From assembly GCA_024803745.1 (NCBI GenBank), contig JANJXV010000004.1:56621358-56685357 (forward strand): 64,000 nucleotides of DNA, written 5' to 3'. Within the stretch, counting starts at the first letter, position 1. Each line of letters starts with the position of its first letter. The notes below the pieces were generated by a model. The model saw nothing but the letters and a program-made list of their open reading frames with translations. It was not told the DNA's origin and did no database searches. Both the position numbers and the translations under genes were made by a program. This document shows positions 34,097-45,522 of the stretch, piece after piece. The stretch is from Megascapheus bottae (Eukaryota; Chordata; Mammalia; Rodentia; Geomyidae).

Positions 34097-34192
34097 CAGA
34101 TGATTCTTACCTCCAATCCTAATTACTCAGGAAACTGAGATGTGAATATCCAGATTCAAAGCCAGCCCGGGCATAAAGGTCCATGAAATTCT
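34097..34192 (+). mobile_element. B1-Geo head fragment
   Basis: 'ccaatcctaattactcagga' and 'ttcaaagccagcccgggcat' mark a diverged head that ends where minus-strand L1 begins. Confidence 0.7.
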
Positions 34193-34337
34193 TTTTTGTT
34201 GTTGTTTAATTACTATTATCCTTAAGTGATTGTATAAAAAGGTTGCCACTTGACAAGGCAGCTTATGAATATAATGCTATTTGATTAGTGTCACCCCTTT
34301 CAACATTCTCACCTCCCCCACCCTTCCCTTCCCTTAC

Positions 34338-34340
<3 letters not shown>

Positions 34341-34382
<42 letters not shown>
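34341..34382. repeat. (GT)n microsatellite
   Basis: About 42 bp of GT repeats forming the tail side of the following minus-strand SINE. Confidence 0.97.
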
Positions 34383-34383
<1 letters not shown>

Positions 34384-34610
34384 AGTTGCTTGGCTTGAAC
34401 TCTGGGCCTGGGCGCTGTCCCTGAGCTCTTCAGCTCAAGGCTACCTACATCTGGAGCCACAATGTCACTTCTGGTTTTCTAGTGGTTAATTGGAGATAAG
34501 AATCTCATGGACGTTAGTGCCGGGGCTGGCTTTGAACTGTGATCCTCAGATCTCAGCCTCCTGAGTAGCTAGGATTATAGGATTATAGATGTGAGCCACT
34601 AAACCCGGCT
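34383..34610 (-). mobile_element. B1-Geo SINE nested in L1
   Basis: Complete minus-strand copy. A small 'aggattat' duplication sits in the head. The target word cccttactt lies on both sides (34331 and 34613). Confidence 0.92.
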
Positions 34611-34621
34611 ATCCCTTACTT

Positions 34622-34815
34622 TTTTTTTGCCAGTCCTGGGACTTGAACTCATGGTCTGAGCACTGTCCTTGGGCTTTTCTCAAGGCTAGCACTCTACCAC
34701 TTGAGCCACAGCAGCACTGCTAGCTTTTCTATGTTTGTAATATCAAGGGATTGAACCTAGTCTTCATGCATGCTTGGCAAGCACTCTATCACTAGGCCAA
34801 ACTCCCAGCCCCCTT
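34622..34815 (-). mobile_element. IDL-Geo SINE nested in L1
   Basis: Complete minus-strand dimer between cccttactt at 34613 and again at 34816. Confidence 0.92.
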
Positions 34816-35257
34816 CCCTTACTTTTCTTAATTTTGTTGTATGTACAATGAATTCTTGACTGAACTCTCCTCCCACCCTTCTCCACTTCACAAACCTCCT
34901 CTTCCTTTAGTCATACCACCCTTCCTGCCAGTTCCCATTTCCTGGTGCTTATTTTGTTGGGCTTTGACTTTGTCTTCCAAAGGAATGATACCAAGTCATC
35001 CTTAAAGTCTACCATGTTAATACATTTGCAACCACTTGCATACACCCTCCAATTTGTTTACTTATATATTTATAGGCACATTCTAGCTAGCACAAATGAG
35101 GGATATCATGTGACCTTTTGTCTCTCTGGGTCTGACTTACTCACTAAATCTAATTCTTCCTCATTTACTCATTTCCTTACAAATGGTACAATATTGTTTT
35201 TACAGATGAGTCAAATTCCATTGTGTGTATATACTACATTTTCTTTATGCAACTTTA

Positions 35258-35683
35258 TCTTCAATTAACCACCAAAAGCTGGAACTGGAGCTATGGCTCA
35301 AGTGTAGAGCTCAGATTTGAGTGGAAAGCTAAGATACCAAAAAAAAAAAATGTCAGTTCAAGCCAAATACTTAGGTGATAGAAATGGTAAACATTGCATT
35401 TTGAGCCTATACTGGGCAAAAGGAGTCCCTATCTCAATAAACAAATCAAGCATGGTGGCATGTCTGTAATTTCAACTATGCAGAAGACATAGGTAAAAAA
35501 GGCTACTGTAAAGCTAGCCCGGAGAGGGGGGACGGGGGGAGAAAAACATGAAAACTAATGTGAAAAAAAAATAACTAAAACAAGAAAGAGGTTGTGGAGG
35601 AATGGATCCGGGGATAGAATATCGCCTAGCAAGCATGAGGGTCTGAGCACTAACCCACAGGCCCAGTACCATCAAAGAAGAAG
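35258..35683 (+). mobile_element. cluster of SINE fragments
   Basis: Three old pieces: a B1-Geo Geo-half fragment (35258-35352, 'ctatggctcaagtgtagagc'), a B1-like head (35448-35521, gcatggtggcatgtctgtaa) and an ID-like monomer (35600-35683, atcgcctagcaagcatgagg). Confidence 0.65.
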
Positions 35684-35685
35684 GA

Positions 35686-35887
35686 GCTGGATACTGGTGG
35701 CTCATGCCTGTATTCCTGTCTACTCAGGAGGCTGAGATGTAAGGATTGCAATTCAAAGCCAGCCCAGGCAAGAAACTTCATGAGCGCCAGAAGTGGCACT
35801 GTGACTCAAGTGACAGAGCACTTGCCTTGAACAAAAGAAGCTCAGGAACGATGCCCAAGCCCAGCATTCAAGCCCCAGAACTGGGTG
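35686..35887 (+). mobile_element. B1-Geo SINE
   Basis: Head tggtggctcatgcctgtatt, shortened middle, Geo half ending attcaagccccagaactgg, followed by a purine-rich tail. Confidence 0.9.
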
Positions 35888-36610
35888 AGGGTTAAGGGGA
35901 GGAGACAGGAGAAGGAGGAGCAGGAGCAGGAGCAGGAATGTATTTAGTTATACTGTAAGTTAAACTATAGCCCTAAATGTCTGGAAATTATATATCATTT
36001 GAATTTATTTTACATGGCATACTTATTGAATGTGTACTGTTCTTTCCATTGCTGACAATAAACACAACAGTGGAGCTAAATACAGAGATAGAGAGACAGA
36101 GACAGAGAGTCAGAGAGACAGAAAGACAGAGAGAGAAACAGAGACAAAGAAACACAGCGAGACAGACATCCAGCTATGATCTTGAATAATGTAAGCTTAT
36201 AAATGCATTTCTAATAGAAATGGGAGTGTGTATAGAAAAACTCTAGTGTATTTGATAAGACTTAAATTGTGCCAATTAACAAACATTCACAGTTCAGTAG
36301 ACCCACACATTCAGCCTGAGGCAAGAACTTGGCTCTGTGTATTTTAATAGCATCCGGAGGGACCGTTGTCCTCATCCATGCACAGAAGGAGAGCAATCTC
36401 AACTTCACAATTGCATCTCACATATGGTGAACCATGATCCTCCTCTGAAAGAAGGCATCTGCTACTTATCTTTGAAGAATTATGACAACACTGATTATAA
36501 AATTGTGACTGTTAATCTAATAGCATTTATCAAACATTCAAATAATTGCAAGAGTAATGTCACTATAGTGAAATAAAGACCAAAACAGAAAGCTTAGGTT
36601 TGTCAACCAA
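35888..36610. other. unassigned stretch with (GA/CA)n
   Basis: A purine-rich tail (35.89-35.94 kb), then unique sequence with a gagacagagacagagag-type repeat at about 36083-36165. The R/E/Q-rich frame across that repeat is an artefact. Confidence 0.5.
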
Positions 36611-37202
36611 TTAGCTGCCAAATCTTGTTGAGCTTGCCCTCACCACCTTGCCTGCCTCCCTAGTCCTCTGCCACCTCTCTTACTTAGAGACCAGCAGCTC
36701 AAAACCTCCCCTCTAGAAAAGTGCTCTTGCCTTATGACTAATTCTCCAATATTCCACCTCCACACCACTCTCCCTTCTCCAATCCACGCATGCATGATTC
36801 CCCAGGAATTTGCAGAGCCTCACTACTCCCACTGGGTCACTTTCCCACACAAAACCGTTCCCTATGGCTTGCAGACTGAGCCATGTGATCTCCAATTACA
36901 CAAGCACTTCACAGACTCACTGACCCTAGTAGAAATCCCAACTTGGTTTGCCACACTTGCTCTTCACATGTCTTTCCGTCAAAACCATCTCCACAGGTCC
37001 TATAAGCTTTCCATTTGCAAATCTTTGCCTGCAGTAACTGGTTACTTAGAATATCCGTGTTCTCTCCACCTATAAAGCCCTCTCACTGTATTCACAAAAC
37101 TCCCAAGACATTCTTATGGTGGATTCCTTCATCTCACCACCACTACCAAATTCTGTCTGTGTACTTGTGCCACATTCCAAGCCTTTATTTGTATTTTATG
37201 TT
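36611..37202. other. unassigned C-rich stretch
   Basis: About 600 bp with more C than its surroundings. The wording is faintly like a reverse-complement L2 3' region but is not assignable by eye. Overlapping frames (36734-37075, 37015-37260) are not supported as genes. Confidence 0.3.
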
Positions 37203-37408
37203 ACGTGAGGACAAAGAAAGATCAGGCATTATTCAGGCACTATCTATAATATACATATGAATAAAGCCCTTGCCAGACATCAACATTTCTGGCAACTTGA
37301 CATTGAATTTCCCATCTCCGGAGCTGTAAACAATAAATTTTTGTTGCTAATTAATTACCCAGTCTAATGTGTTTTGTTATAGCAGCTCAAATGGATTTAG
37401 ACAGACCT
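37203..37408 (+). mobile_element. MLT1 LTR, 3' part
   Basis: Order matches the MLT1 3' half: 'acgtgaggacaaagaaag', then 'gagctgtaaacaataaattt', 'attacccagtctaatgtgtt', 'ttgttatagcagctcaaatg' and the end 'gatttagacaga'. Confidence 0.8.
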
Positions 37409-37561
37409 TCTCCCCTATCTGTCCTGAAAACTGACTTGGTTGTGCACACTCATAGATCTGCAAAGTTGTCAAAGGACAGCAAGTTTTAGGACTTGAGGGT
37501 AGAGCTGTGACAAGTGAACCAAGAATTCATTCCATTATCATTTGTGTAAGGCTGTTTAAAA

Positions 37562-38140
37562 TGTGTATTTGTTAGGTCTGCCCTAACAAAGAACCGCACA
37601 CGTGACAGTAACACAAGTTTATTTTCTCACAGTTCTTCAGGCCAGAACTACAAATCTGGGTGTTGGCAGGGTGATTCCTTCTGAGGTTCTCAAGAAGAAT
37701 CCATTTCATGTTTGTTTCTCAGCTTTTGGTGACATTTTCTTGGCTGGTAGGTCCATGATCCCAGTCTCTCTTCCTTCACAGAACCTTCTCCCCTTGATCC
37801 TTGTGTCAAATTTCCATCTCCTTTCTCTTAGAAGGACACTGAATTTAGGATCCATCAAAAATCCAAGATGATCGCATCTTAATATTTTTTTTTTGCCAGT
37901 CCTGGGGCTTCAACTCAGGGCCTGAGCACTGTACTTGGGCTTTCCCACTTGAGCCACAGTACCACTTCTGGCATTTTCTATGTATGTGGTACTGAGGAAT
38001 CAAACCCGGGTCTTCATACATGCTAGGCAAGCACTCCACCACTAGGCCAAACTCTCAGCCCCTCATCTTACTATTCTTAATGTAATTATACACACAAAGA
38101 CCCTATTCCTAAAGACTATCACATTCAATACTGTCCAGTG
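37562..38140 (-). mobile_element. MLT1 LTR (minus) with a nested SINE
   Basis: Reverse-complement MLT1: 'ggtctgccctaacaaagaac', 'agtttattttctcacagttc', 'ggtgttggcagggtgattcc', 'cttctgaggttctcaag', and after the SINE 'aaagaccctattcctaaag'. Together with the plus-strand MLT1 150 bp upstream it forms an inverted LTR pair of independent solo LTRs. Confidence 0.85.
37885..38062 (-). mobile_element. IDL-Geo SINE in MLT1
   Basis: Minus-strand dimer with a short deletion in the Geo half. The flanks gcatcttaatatt and tcatcttactatt are the imperfect target duplication. Confidence 0.92.
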
Positions 38141-38209
38141 TTGGCCATAGCTTTTCAAGGGCTTCTATTCAGCATAGAATAATGTAGAAGCTACAGTGAC
38201 TAAAGGGAA

Positions 38210-38640
38210 TAAGACATGCTGCAGAGTGGGTGGGTGTCAGGAAAGAGTTGTCCATGGGCTAATATATTCCAGCAAGAAACTTGAAGTTTCAGAGTTGGCA
38301 TTGTAAATCACCATGGCAATTGTGAAAGCATATTTGATCCTCAGTGCTTACATCCTAAAATCTTTGGAATCTTCTGCGCAATAAGTGTCACTGGAATGAT
38401 AATAAGTTGACTGGTGGCTGGATACTTCTAAATAACGTCTGGGCAGGAGCTGGTGATTATAGATACCACCTCCTGCTTAGTGAGTTGGGACTTTCAAACT
38501 CACCTCCAAACTCTAGGGAAGGAAGAGAGGCTGAGGGCTGACATGATCACTGATGGTTAGTAATTTATTGGCCATGCTCACATATTGAGTCTTCCATACA
38601 AACCCAGAAGGACCGAATTTGGGTGAACTTCTGAATAATT
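38210..38640. mobile_element. possible ancient repeat, family unassigned
   Basis: Segments such as 'atgatcactgatggttagta' and 'tcttccatacaaacccagaa' feel like an old mammal-wide interspersed repeat (compare 'aatgaagcctccataaaaac' in common repeats), but the family cannot be named by eye. Confidence 0.3.
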
Positions 38641-38793
38641 AAACAAAAGATGATATCTGAAAAGTATGCTTACCTAGAGAAAAATGGACACTCTGAGTCT
38701 TTTCCTTCATATCTTTCTCCTTGATCATCTCACTTTTTTCATCTGGATGTTTATTCATATCATATATTCCACACCTTAAGAATTAACTGGTAA

Positions 38794-39027
38794 CCAGGAA
38801 CAGTGCCTCACATCTCTAATCCTAGCTACCAAGGGGGCTGAGATCTGAGGATCGAGGTTCAAAGCCAACCCAGACACTAAAGAACATGAGACTCTTATCT
38901 CCAGTTAATCACCAGAAAATCAGAAAAACTGGAGCTCAAGGGGTAGGGCAGTACCTTGAGCTGAAGAGCCCAGGGACAGCACTCAGGCCTAGAGTTCAAG
39001 TCCCACAATCCACAAGAAAAAAAAAAA
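38794..39027 (+). mobile_element. B1-Geo SINE
   Basis: Head aggaacagtgcctcacatct, Geo half ending gttcaagtcccacaatcc, A tail. Directly followed by two IDL-Geo copies in the same orientation. Confidence 0.9.
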
Positions 39028-39042
39028 AAGAATAAGCTGATA

Positions 39043-39240
39043 AGGGGCGGGGAATGTAGCCTACTGGTAGAGTAATCACCCAGCATGCACAAAGCCTTAG
39101 GTTTGATTTCTCGGTACCACATACTCAGAAAAAATCAGAAGTGATGCTGTGGCTCAAATGGCATGGCACTAGCCTTGAAAAAAAAAGTGTCCAAGGACAG
39201 TGCCCAGGCCCTGAGTTCAAGCCCTGGGACTGGAAAAAAA
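39043..39240 (+). mobile_element. IDL-Geo SINE
   Basis: Complete dimer, diverged (gaatgtagcctactggtaga, B box ggtttgatttc). Confidence 0.92.
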
Positions 39241-39280
39241 AGAAGAGTAAACTGGTAAGCATAAATAAAGAATTCTTCTG

Positions 39281-39440
39281 GAGCCAGGAGTTTGGCCTAG
39301 TGGTAGAGCGCTTGCCTCGCATGCACGAAGACCCAGGTTCAATTCCTCAAGTGGCTCAAGTGGTAGAGTTCAGTCTTGAGAAAGCCCTACGACAGTGCCC
39401 GGGCCCTGAGTTCAAGCCCCAGGATTGGAAAAAAAATTAA
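39281..39440 (+). mobile_element. IDL-Geo SINE, internally deleted
   Basis: The ID-like half is joined directly to 'gtggctcaagtggtagagtt' with the linker between halves lost. The tail has become an (AATT)n tract. Confidence 0.9.
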
Positions 39441-40058
39441 TTAATTAATTAATTAATAATTTTATGTTATGCTTTAGGTTATGTGAAGAACTCTAGTGAC
39501 AATAAAACCTGAGGAAAGGGGTTCATGGAAACCCTATCTGGGTATATAATTTACTACTTTTGCCTGCCATCTGAAATAGGAGTATTCCTATGGGACTGAG
39601 CCATAGCCTGTGTAATATGATGCTATCCATATAGTATCAAAATTAAATTATAGAATATTCCACTGGTGCCCACTAGAGTCATGGTTGGTATTTAGTGATG
39701 AACTGTATGTTCTTAGAAATGCATCTAGTGTGCATTTATCATCTGCTTCCTATTTCCCAAGAAGTCTTAGATACTCCAAGGGGGATTGGTCATTGCATAA
39801 TGCAAAAATGAATTGGTCTAATATCTCTAAGAATAATCTTTGCATTGAATTTAGGACAAGTATAGTATTATCTCAGAAATTCCCTAAAAGTCGAGTACCA
39901 TGAAGAGAAGATGAGGCAGGAATCTGAAGCTACCTTATCATGCTGTTCTTCCATAGCATTCTACAAAATCCCAGTCAAAATGAATCTTTAAAGTATATAT
40001 AGATATATATGTATATGTGTGTTTTCAAATTCTTCTGTATATTCAAATTATCAATCAC
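39441..40058. other. unassigned, probably unique sequence
   Basis: AT-rich, no supported feature. Confidence 0.45.
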
Positions 40059-40071
40059 AAAACAACTGCTT

Positions 40072-40661
40072 CTGGGTAAATGCATTGAGACGTGCATATG
40101 TTATCATGTATTTTAGATCTAGCTTTCACATATGAGAGAAAATGTGTGCAATCTGTCTTCTCTGATCCTGGATTATTTCACTTAACATGACTTATTCCAG
40201 GTCCATTCCCTGCAAATGACATAATCAAAATCGTTCTCATGAATGAGTAAATTTCAATTGTGCATATGTATACCATGTTTCTTCATTCACTCATCCCTTG
40301 CAGAGCTATTGGGCTATTTACACACAAATTGTCTGATTAAAGGAGGGTATACTTTGGGGAGGAAGGCAAAGGCATAACTCCCCTGAACAACTAAAGTACA
40401 ATTTCTCAAGACAAGGAAGTAGACATGTGTCCTGAGGGGTGGACAAAGTCAGGGCACAGGAATGGGGGAAGAAGAGTAAGCATATTTTGTCATTATATTC
40501 CATATACATTATATAAAATATGAGGGTAGGGATGAAAGTGGGGCAATGGAGGGGAATGAAGGAAGGGGTGACACTGACCAAGAAGCATGTACTCATAACT
40601 TGATTTATGGAATTGTAACCCCTTTGTACAATGACTTAAAAACAACACTAGTAAATTATGA
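40072..40661 (+). mobile_element. L1 with 5' inversion (twin priming)
   Basis: 40072 to about 40336 is minus-strand L1 (ORF2 end: 'tttcaattgtgcatatgtat' is the complement of the conserved 'acacaatggaatt' region). About 40337-40661 is plus-strand 3' UTR ending 'ttgtaacccctttgtacaat'. Flanked by aaaacaactgctt (40059-40071) and aaaataactgctt (40662-40674), so both halves are one insertion. Confidence 0.85.
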
Positions 40662-40674
40662 AAAATAACTGCTT

Positions 40675-40949
40675 TCAATCTGTTTTATTTAAAAAGAAAA
40701 TGACACTTCTGTTCATTCCCTACAAAATGCCACCCACATGCTTGCTCTTGAACAGTATGCTGATGGCTCCTGGAGGAAAATTACACTTCGCTGAGAACTG
40801 CTGTTGCTTCAAATTATAATCTCTAGTTGTACCTGAGCCCTCACCAACCTCCCACCATCATTCCTGCATTGCTGTTTAGCAATTTTGCACCCTTTTGAGT
40901 CTGGGGTAGTTATAATCTTGGCTAGTAAGTGCTGCATTCCCTTCGTTCA
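40675..40949. other. unassigned stretch
   Basis: No supported feature. Confidence 0.4.
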
Positions 40950-43290
40950 AAACTCCCCCCCTCATCAAAGGCTATTGTACAAAGGTTAGATTTCTTGGCT
41001 GTGTCTGCCCGTTCTTGGACTTCTGACCAATTTTTCCAGACTCATGACTCTGTTCCAGCTCTTGTGTTTTATCTTCCGTTCCTGATATTCTATTTTCTAT
41101 CTCCGTTGTTCTATTACCTGTAACTTCTATTTTGGTGTACATTGTGGACATTGAGCCCATCAAATCTACTCTGAGAGTGTTCATCTTTTCATCTAAATAA
41201 GTATAAACTTTGTCTATTTTTGTTTCCTTTCTCTTTTAAAATTGAGATATTTTTCGACAATTTCCTGTTTATTTTCCCGGAATTGATTTCAGAATTCTCT
41301 TTTTATTTCTTTGCTCAGGTCTAATACCATCTCTTTGAGTGGTGTCTTGTCTCCCATATCTTCAGGCTTATTTCTTTTGGGGGTTCACTTGGGACCTTTG
41401 TAAATTTCGTGATTGGTCTCTGTGATTTCCACACTGGGACTTCAGGCCTTGCCACATACTATTAGTTTGGTCTGTTGGTGGCCAGTATTTCATAGTCTTT
41501 ACTTGGTTTGGGGATGGTGGTTCTCTCTGGGTATCTGTGCACATGCCTGATGCTCAACCCAATAATTAAATTGTTATTATCTCTATTATCTCCGTAGCTG
41601 AGTTCAGATAGTCGGGTCCAGCTGTGGATTTGCACTTTTGGTATTTCTGGGGTCAGGGGACATGTACAGCTGGTTTCCAGCAGGGCACACCGTCTTTGCT
41701 GGTGGGTCTACTGGCCCCCAACAGTTGTCTGTAGACCTGGGATTTGACGAGATAGAGAAGCTTTGGGGCTTGTCCACCAGGTTCTGAGCACAGGGACCAG
41801 CTGTTGATGTGCACCTTTGCTTCTGTTGCAGTGGGGCTCATAGCTGATTCTGGTATGGTTGGCTCGCTCCCCTGCTCCGAATGGTAACTGGCACTTGCTC
41901 TTTGTGTTTGTGCTTAGATCTGAGCTGGGTAGGACAGCTGTGGTTATCTTGCACACCTGATGACCAGCAGTAGGTCCCAGCTGTGGGTGCTCTCTTTTGG
42001 TTTCTCTGTCTTAGGTGGGTGTGCTCTCAGTTCCCAGGAGGAGTGCACTGCTATTGCTGACACGCCACTGCTTCCCAGTGGAGACATGTAGTCACTGGCT
42101 GTGCCCACGCTAGCATCTGAGTTAGATAGCACTGCTGTAGTAGGGTGGAGTGTACTCCCGATTCTGGGTCTCAGTGTGCAGCCTTTGCTGGTGTGCCCAC
42201 AAGTTCCCAAAGGCTGTGTGCATTTGCACACCTGGGTCTCAGCTAGCTAGCCCAAGTTGTACTAATTTGTCCACCCTGTTCCCAGAGGCCAGACCCAGCT
42301 GAGGATGTGCGCTCTGGGGGTTTCCACAATAGGGCAGAGCAGTGCCTTTCTGGTTCTCAGAGTGTGAGCTCGGTCCTTACTGATCTACCCTCCACTTCCC
42401 CATGGTGGTTCAGGGTTGCTAGCCCCCATCTTTCTGTTTTTCCATAGTAGGGCAGAGTATACCTCTGATTTCCACTGGAGGCCCAGAGCTGTTATTGACT
42501 ATGTGTCTTTCTCTGTCTGAGCTTGGTAGCCCCCCTAGTGCTGGCTTGCCAAAGGCTCCCAGCAGTAGACCGCCCCACCAGGTTTTGACTCACAGTGGCG
42601 CACATGCATACACCCCCACCCGCTATTGGGGTGCTGGGTCTTAGTGCCCATCCACCTCCAGTCTCAATGGCCTGAAGGAGGGGCTGTCAAGAGAAGGGCA
42701 GGACTCTGGGTTCCTTGTCCCAACAATGTTTGTCCATCTTTCTTGGGCAGGAGTGGAATGGTCTGGGTTAAATTCTGTAGCTTGCCACCAGTTCTGTTCT
42801 CCTGAGGCAGGAGGGAGATCCGGATGGGCTACTCATTGGTCGAGGTATGGCTGTGGGCTATTGTGCGGTGTTGAAGGCTCCTTCCTGGTCTGTGTGTCTC
42901 CCCTCCTGTCTCTGCTGCTGTCCTTGCCCGGGCTGTGTGGGATTCCTGCGTCTAGACTCTGCCACTTGCTGGAGTTCAGGACTTCCTGACCCGCCCCCTG
43001 CCGGCCCTGCCAACACCACTTTGGAGGCTCAGAGGCTTCACGGTGAGGGGTGGGCGAGCGGTCTTCACACTTCTAATTCTTTGAGTGTTGGTTATACGCT
43101 TATCTGTTTTTCTTTTCCCATTCGTACAGTTCTCTGTTGCTTCTTATATTTGTAGTTTGGGGGTTTCTTAGGATAGTTGGCTCCCAGGACTCCCCAGCTC
43201 TCTTTTTGTGGGAAAGAGCTAGGCTGGGTCCCTATTTTTTCAGTGTCATCTTCCTCCCCTCTTCTTTGATGAGTCCTCAGTCTGTATTGG
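40950..43290 (-). mobile_element. L1 5' UTR and ORF1 N-terminus
   Basis: Minus-strand L1 5' region without its 3' part. An ORF1-like frame begins at about 41357 (MGDKTPLKEMVLDLSKEIK, with an in-frame stop) and continues through the coiled-coil-like TTEIENRISGTEDKTQELEQ, ending abruptly near 40975. ORF1p is the L1 RNA-binding trimer; here only its N-terminal part remains. 41.36-43.29 kb is a GC-rich 5' UTR with ~180-bp degenerate internal repeats, starting GGGGAGGAAGATGACACTGA. Confidence 0.8.
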
Positions 43291-43329
43291 AGAAGACAGC
43301 TAATGAACATTTGTCTCTTTGAAAGATAA

Positions 43330-43504
43330 GAAAAGAAAATTTATTTCACAAAACTAAATATATACACATGAAAATAAGAATACCTGGTGAAAGCTGACAT
43401 ACAGAAGTGAAACTCCATAATGTAAACCCACTAGGCAATTTACAGCCAGTATAACAAAATAAATATCAAGAAGCTGAAACACACACATACACACACAGAG
43501 AAGC
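43330..43504. other. unassigned stretch
   Basis: AT-rich sequence with a short CA run (about 43480), no supported feature. Confidence 0.4.
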
Positions 43505-44200
43505 TGAAATACATTATTTAGCTAAGATTTGGAACCAACCCAGATGCCTCCAATAGCTGTATCAAGAAAATGTGGTATTTATACACAATTTCCAATTCCA
43601 TGCTGCCATCAGAAAGAATGACATTGCCCCATTTATGAGAAAATGGAAAGACATGGAAAAAAATCATTAAGTGAAGTAAACCCAAACAAAAGTAGACTCC
43701 CTAGTTTCCCTCATTTGTAATAAATAGTATATGTCTAGGATTTTTCTAGAAGAGGATCACAATAGCTAAAAAGCTATGTGCACATGGCTATATAGGATGA
43801 TGCTAAGTGAAATGAACTCCAGGATATGGAAACAAGATGTTTATTTTTGTGATTGTTGTTTTCAGTATAAAGTTATTTCTTTCCTCTTTTTTCCCCCCTA
43901 TGGTTTTTCTCCTTGTGGTCCCCCTGTTGCTTCTATGTATTACTTTGGTACCTTCTGCATTGAATATGCATTTATTTATTTACTTGAATTAGGGAAGGGA
44001 AAGGGAAAAACAAAGAATAAAGAGTGAATTAATGTTCTGGTGACATTCACAAAACAATATGTTGGAGATGAACTTTACAATTTGGGAAAGGTAGGGGAAA
44101 GTTAAAGTGGGAGAAAAACATGGGAAGGGGTAACAACATTCAAGAAGTAACGTACTCACTACCTGTAACCCCTCTATTCATCAGCCTGATAAGAAAAGAA
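43505..44200 (+). mobile_element. older L1 ORF2 end plus 3' UTR
   Basis: 'aatgtggtatttatacacaa', 'gaatgacattgccccattta' and 'aaatggaaagacatgg' give the ORF2 end. The 3' UTR, similar to that of the 8-11 kb L1 ('atgatgctaagtgaaatgaa'), ends near 'acccctctattcatcagcct'. Confidence 0.87.
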
Positions 44201-44205
44201 TTGCT

Positions 44206-44433
44206 TTTTTGTGGGTCATGAGGCTTGAACTCAGCCTGGGCGCTGTCCCTGAGCTCTTCAGCTCAAGGCTACTGCCCTACCCTTAAACTAAGCCCTATTT
44301 CCCATTTTCTAGAGGTTAATTGGAGATAAGAGTCTCAGGTCCTTTTGTGCCAAGGCTAGCTCTGAATCTTCATCCTCAGATCTCAGCCTCCTGAGTAGCT
44401 AGGATTACAGGAGAGAGCTACTGTACCTGGATT
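44206..44433 (-). mobile_element. B1-Geo SINE
   Basis: Minus-strand copy, complete ('ctgtccctgagctcttcagc', 'tcagcctcctgagtagctag'). Confidence 0.92.
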
Positions 44434-44459
44434 AAAAGAAATTTTTTAAAGAATCTCCT

Positions 44460-45215
44460 GCAGCCAGTCAGTCCCCAGGGGCTCTAAGTTCCCACAATAA
44501 TTAAGTTAAATGAGAACACAATGAGATGTAGGAGACTGGGTCTAAGCAATATGCCTTGAAGCAATATGGCTTGTCCTTACAGCCAACTTGGTAGCTTGCT
44601 GGGTGGAGGGGGCTATCCACATAGCTCTGAAAAACACTGGAGGTGACAGAGGACTTCCTTTGGATTACAAATGTGTCCTGAGTTATTAATCTCCAGGAAA
44701 GTCTCTTCCCTTAGATAATTGGTCCTTGGTTTCCCCTGAGTGTTTCATTAGATGGTTTGCTTTGCTTATATTTAACATCCCTATTAAGTTTAAATGTCCT
44801 CATTTGGTTTGCTTTGCTTATCTATAACACTTTTTTGGGTGCAGTCCTATAGCTTGAACTCAGGGCCTGAGCTCTGTTCTTGGGCTTTCTCAAGGCTAGT
44901 GCTCTACCACTTGAGCCATAGCACTACTTTCAGCTTTTTCTATGAACGTGGTACCAAGGAATCAAACCCAGGTCTTCGTGCATGCTAGACAAGCCCTCTA
45001 CCACTAAGCCAAACTCCCGGCCCCAAGGAATTGATAGGATCAATTCCTCACATCTTATACGGTTTTGGCCTATATAAGCTTTGGGCTAACTGCAGTCATG
45101 GCTGCTGGTCTTGTGAGAAATGAGTCCAACAGCAGTCCTCCAGCTCCACAATAAAACTCTCCATTCAGCCTCAAGTGGTAGCTTCTCTGCTTCTCATGAC
45201 TGAGTCCACAGATTT
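44460..45215 (+). mobile_element. solo LTR of an endogenous retrovirus
   Basis: LTR-like promoter layout: 'ggcctatataagctttgggc' (TATA box near 45070), then AATAAA at 45150-45155, ending near 'catgactgagtccaca'. Its U3 part aligns with the fragment at 2.5-2.77 kb. Split by an IDL-Geo SINE. A direct repeat of ggtttgctttgcttat (about 44753 and 44807) lies inside. No internal viral genes are present. Confidence 0.65.
44831..45024 (-). mobile_element. IDL-Geo SINE in LTR
   Basis: Minus-strand dimer ending 'ccaaactcccggcccc'. It separates the LTR upstream part from the TATA-containing part. Confidence 0.93.
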
Positions 45216-45522
45216 GACATAATAGGATTAGTGACTATTTTTCTCACAGGAAAACACATCAGTCTACTCTCCTCTTCCCTCCTCTCCCTTCTTTTTATTT
45301 TTTTATAATTTTTTTCATTTTATTTTTTATTATTGAGGTAATATATAGAAAGGTTACAGTTATATTCACCAGATAGTAGGTGCATTACTTTTCACACATT
45401 GATACCCCTTCTTATGTTTTTGTCCCCATTTCCCTTCCCTCACCCCCTCCTAATCATCCTGTTTTTCCCCCTCCCCTTTCCTATTTCAAATAAACAAATA
45501 AATATATAAAAATATACCAGGT

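Larger units (their letters stand above)
34193..35258 (-). mobile_element. older L1 3' end with two nested SINEs
   Basis: L1 3' UTR in minus orientation (34193-34338), resumed at 34816 and continuing to the ORF2 end ('aaattccattgtgtgtatat', about 35215). The gap is filled by a B1-Geo and an IDL-Geo, with the word cccttactt repeated at all three junctions. Confidence 0.75.

Noticed and set aside
37203..38140. Full-length MaLR provirus with two LTRs
   Set aside because: The two MLT1 LTRs are in opposite orientation and only about 150 bp apart, so they are separate solo insertions.
44460..45215. Host gene promoter with TATA box and polyadenylation signal
   Set aside because: TATA and AATAAA within about 80 bp, plus similarity to a second copy at 2.5 kb, fit an LTR better than a gene.
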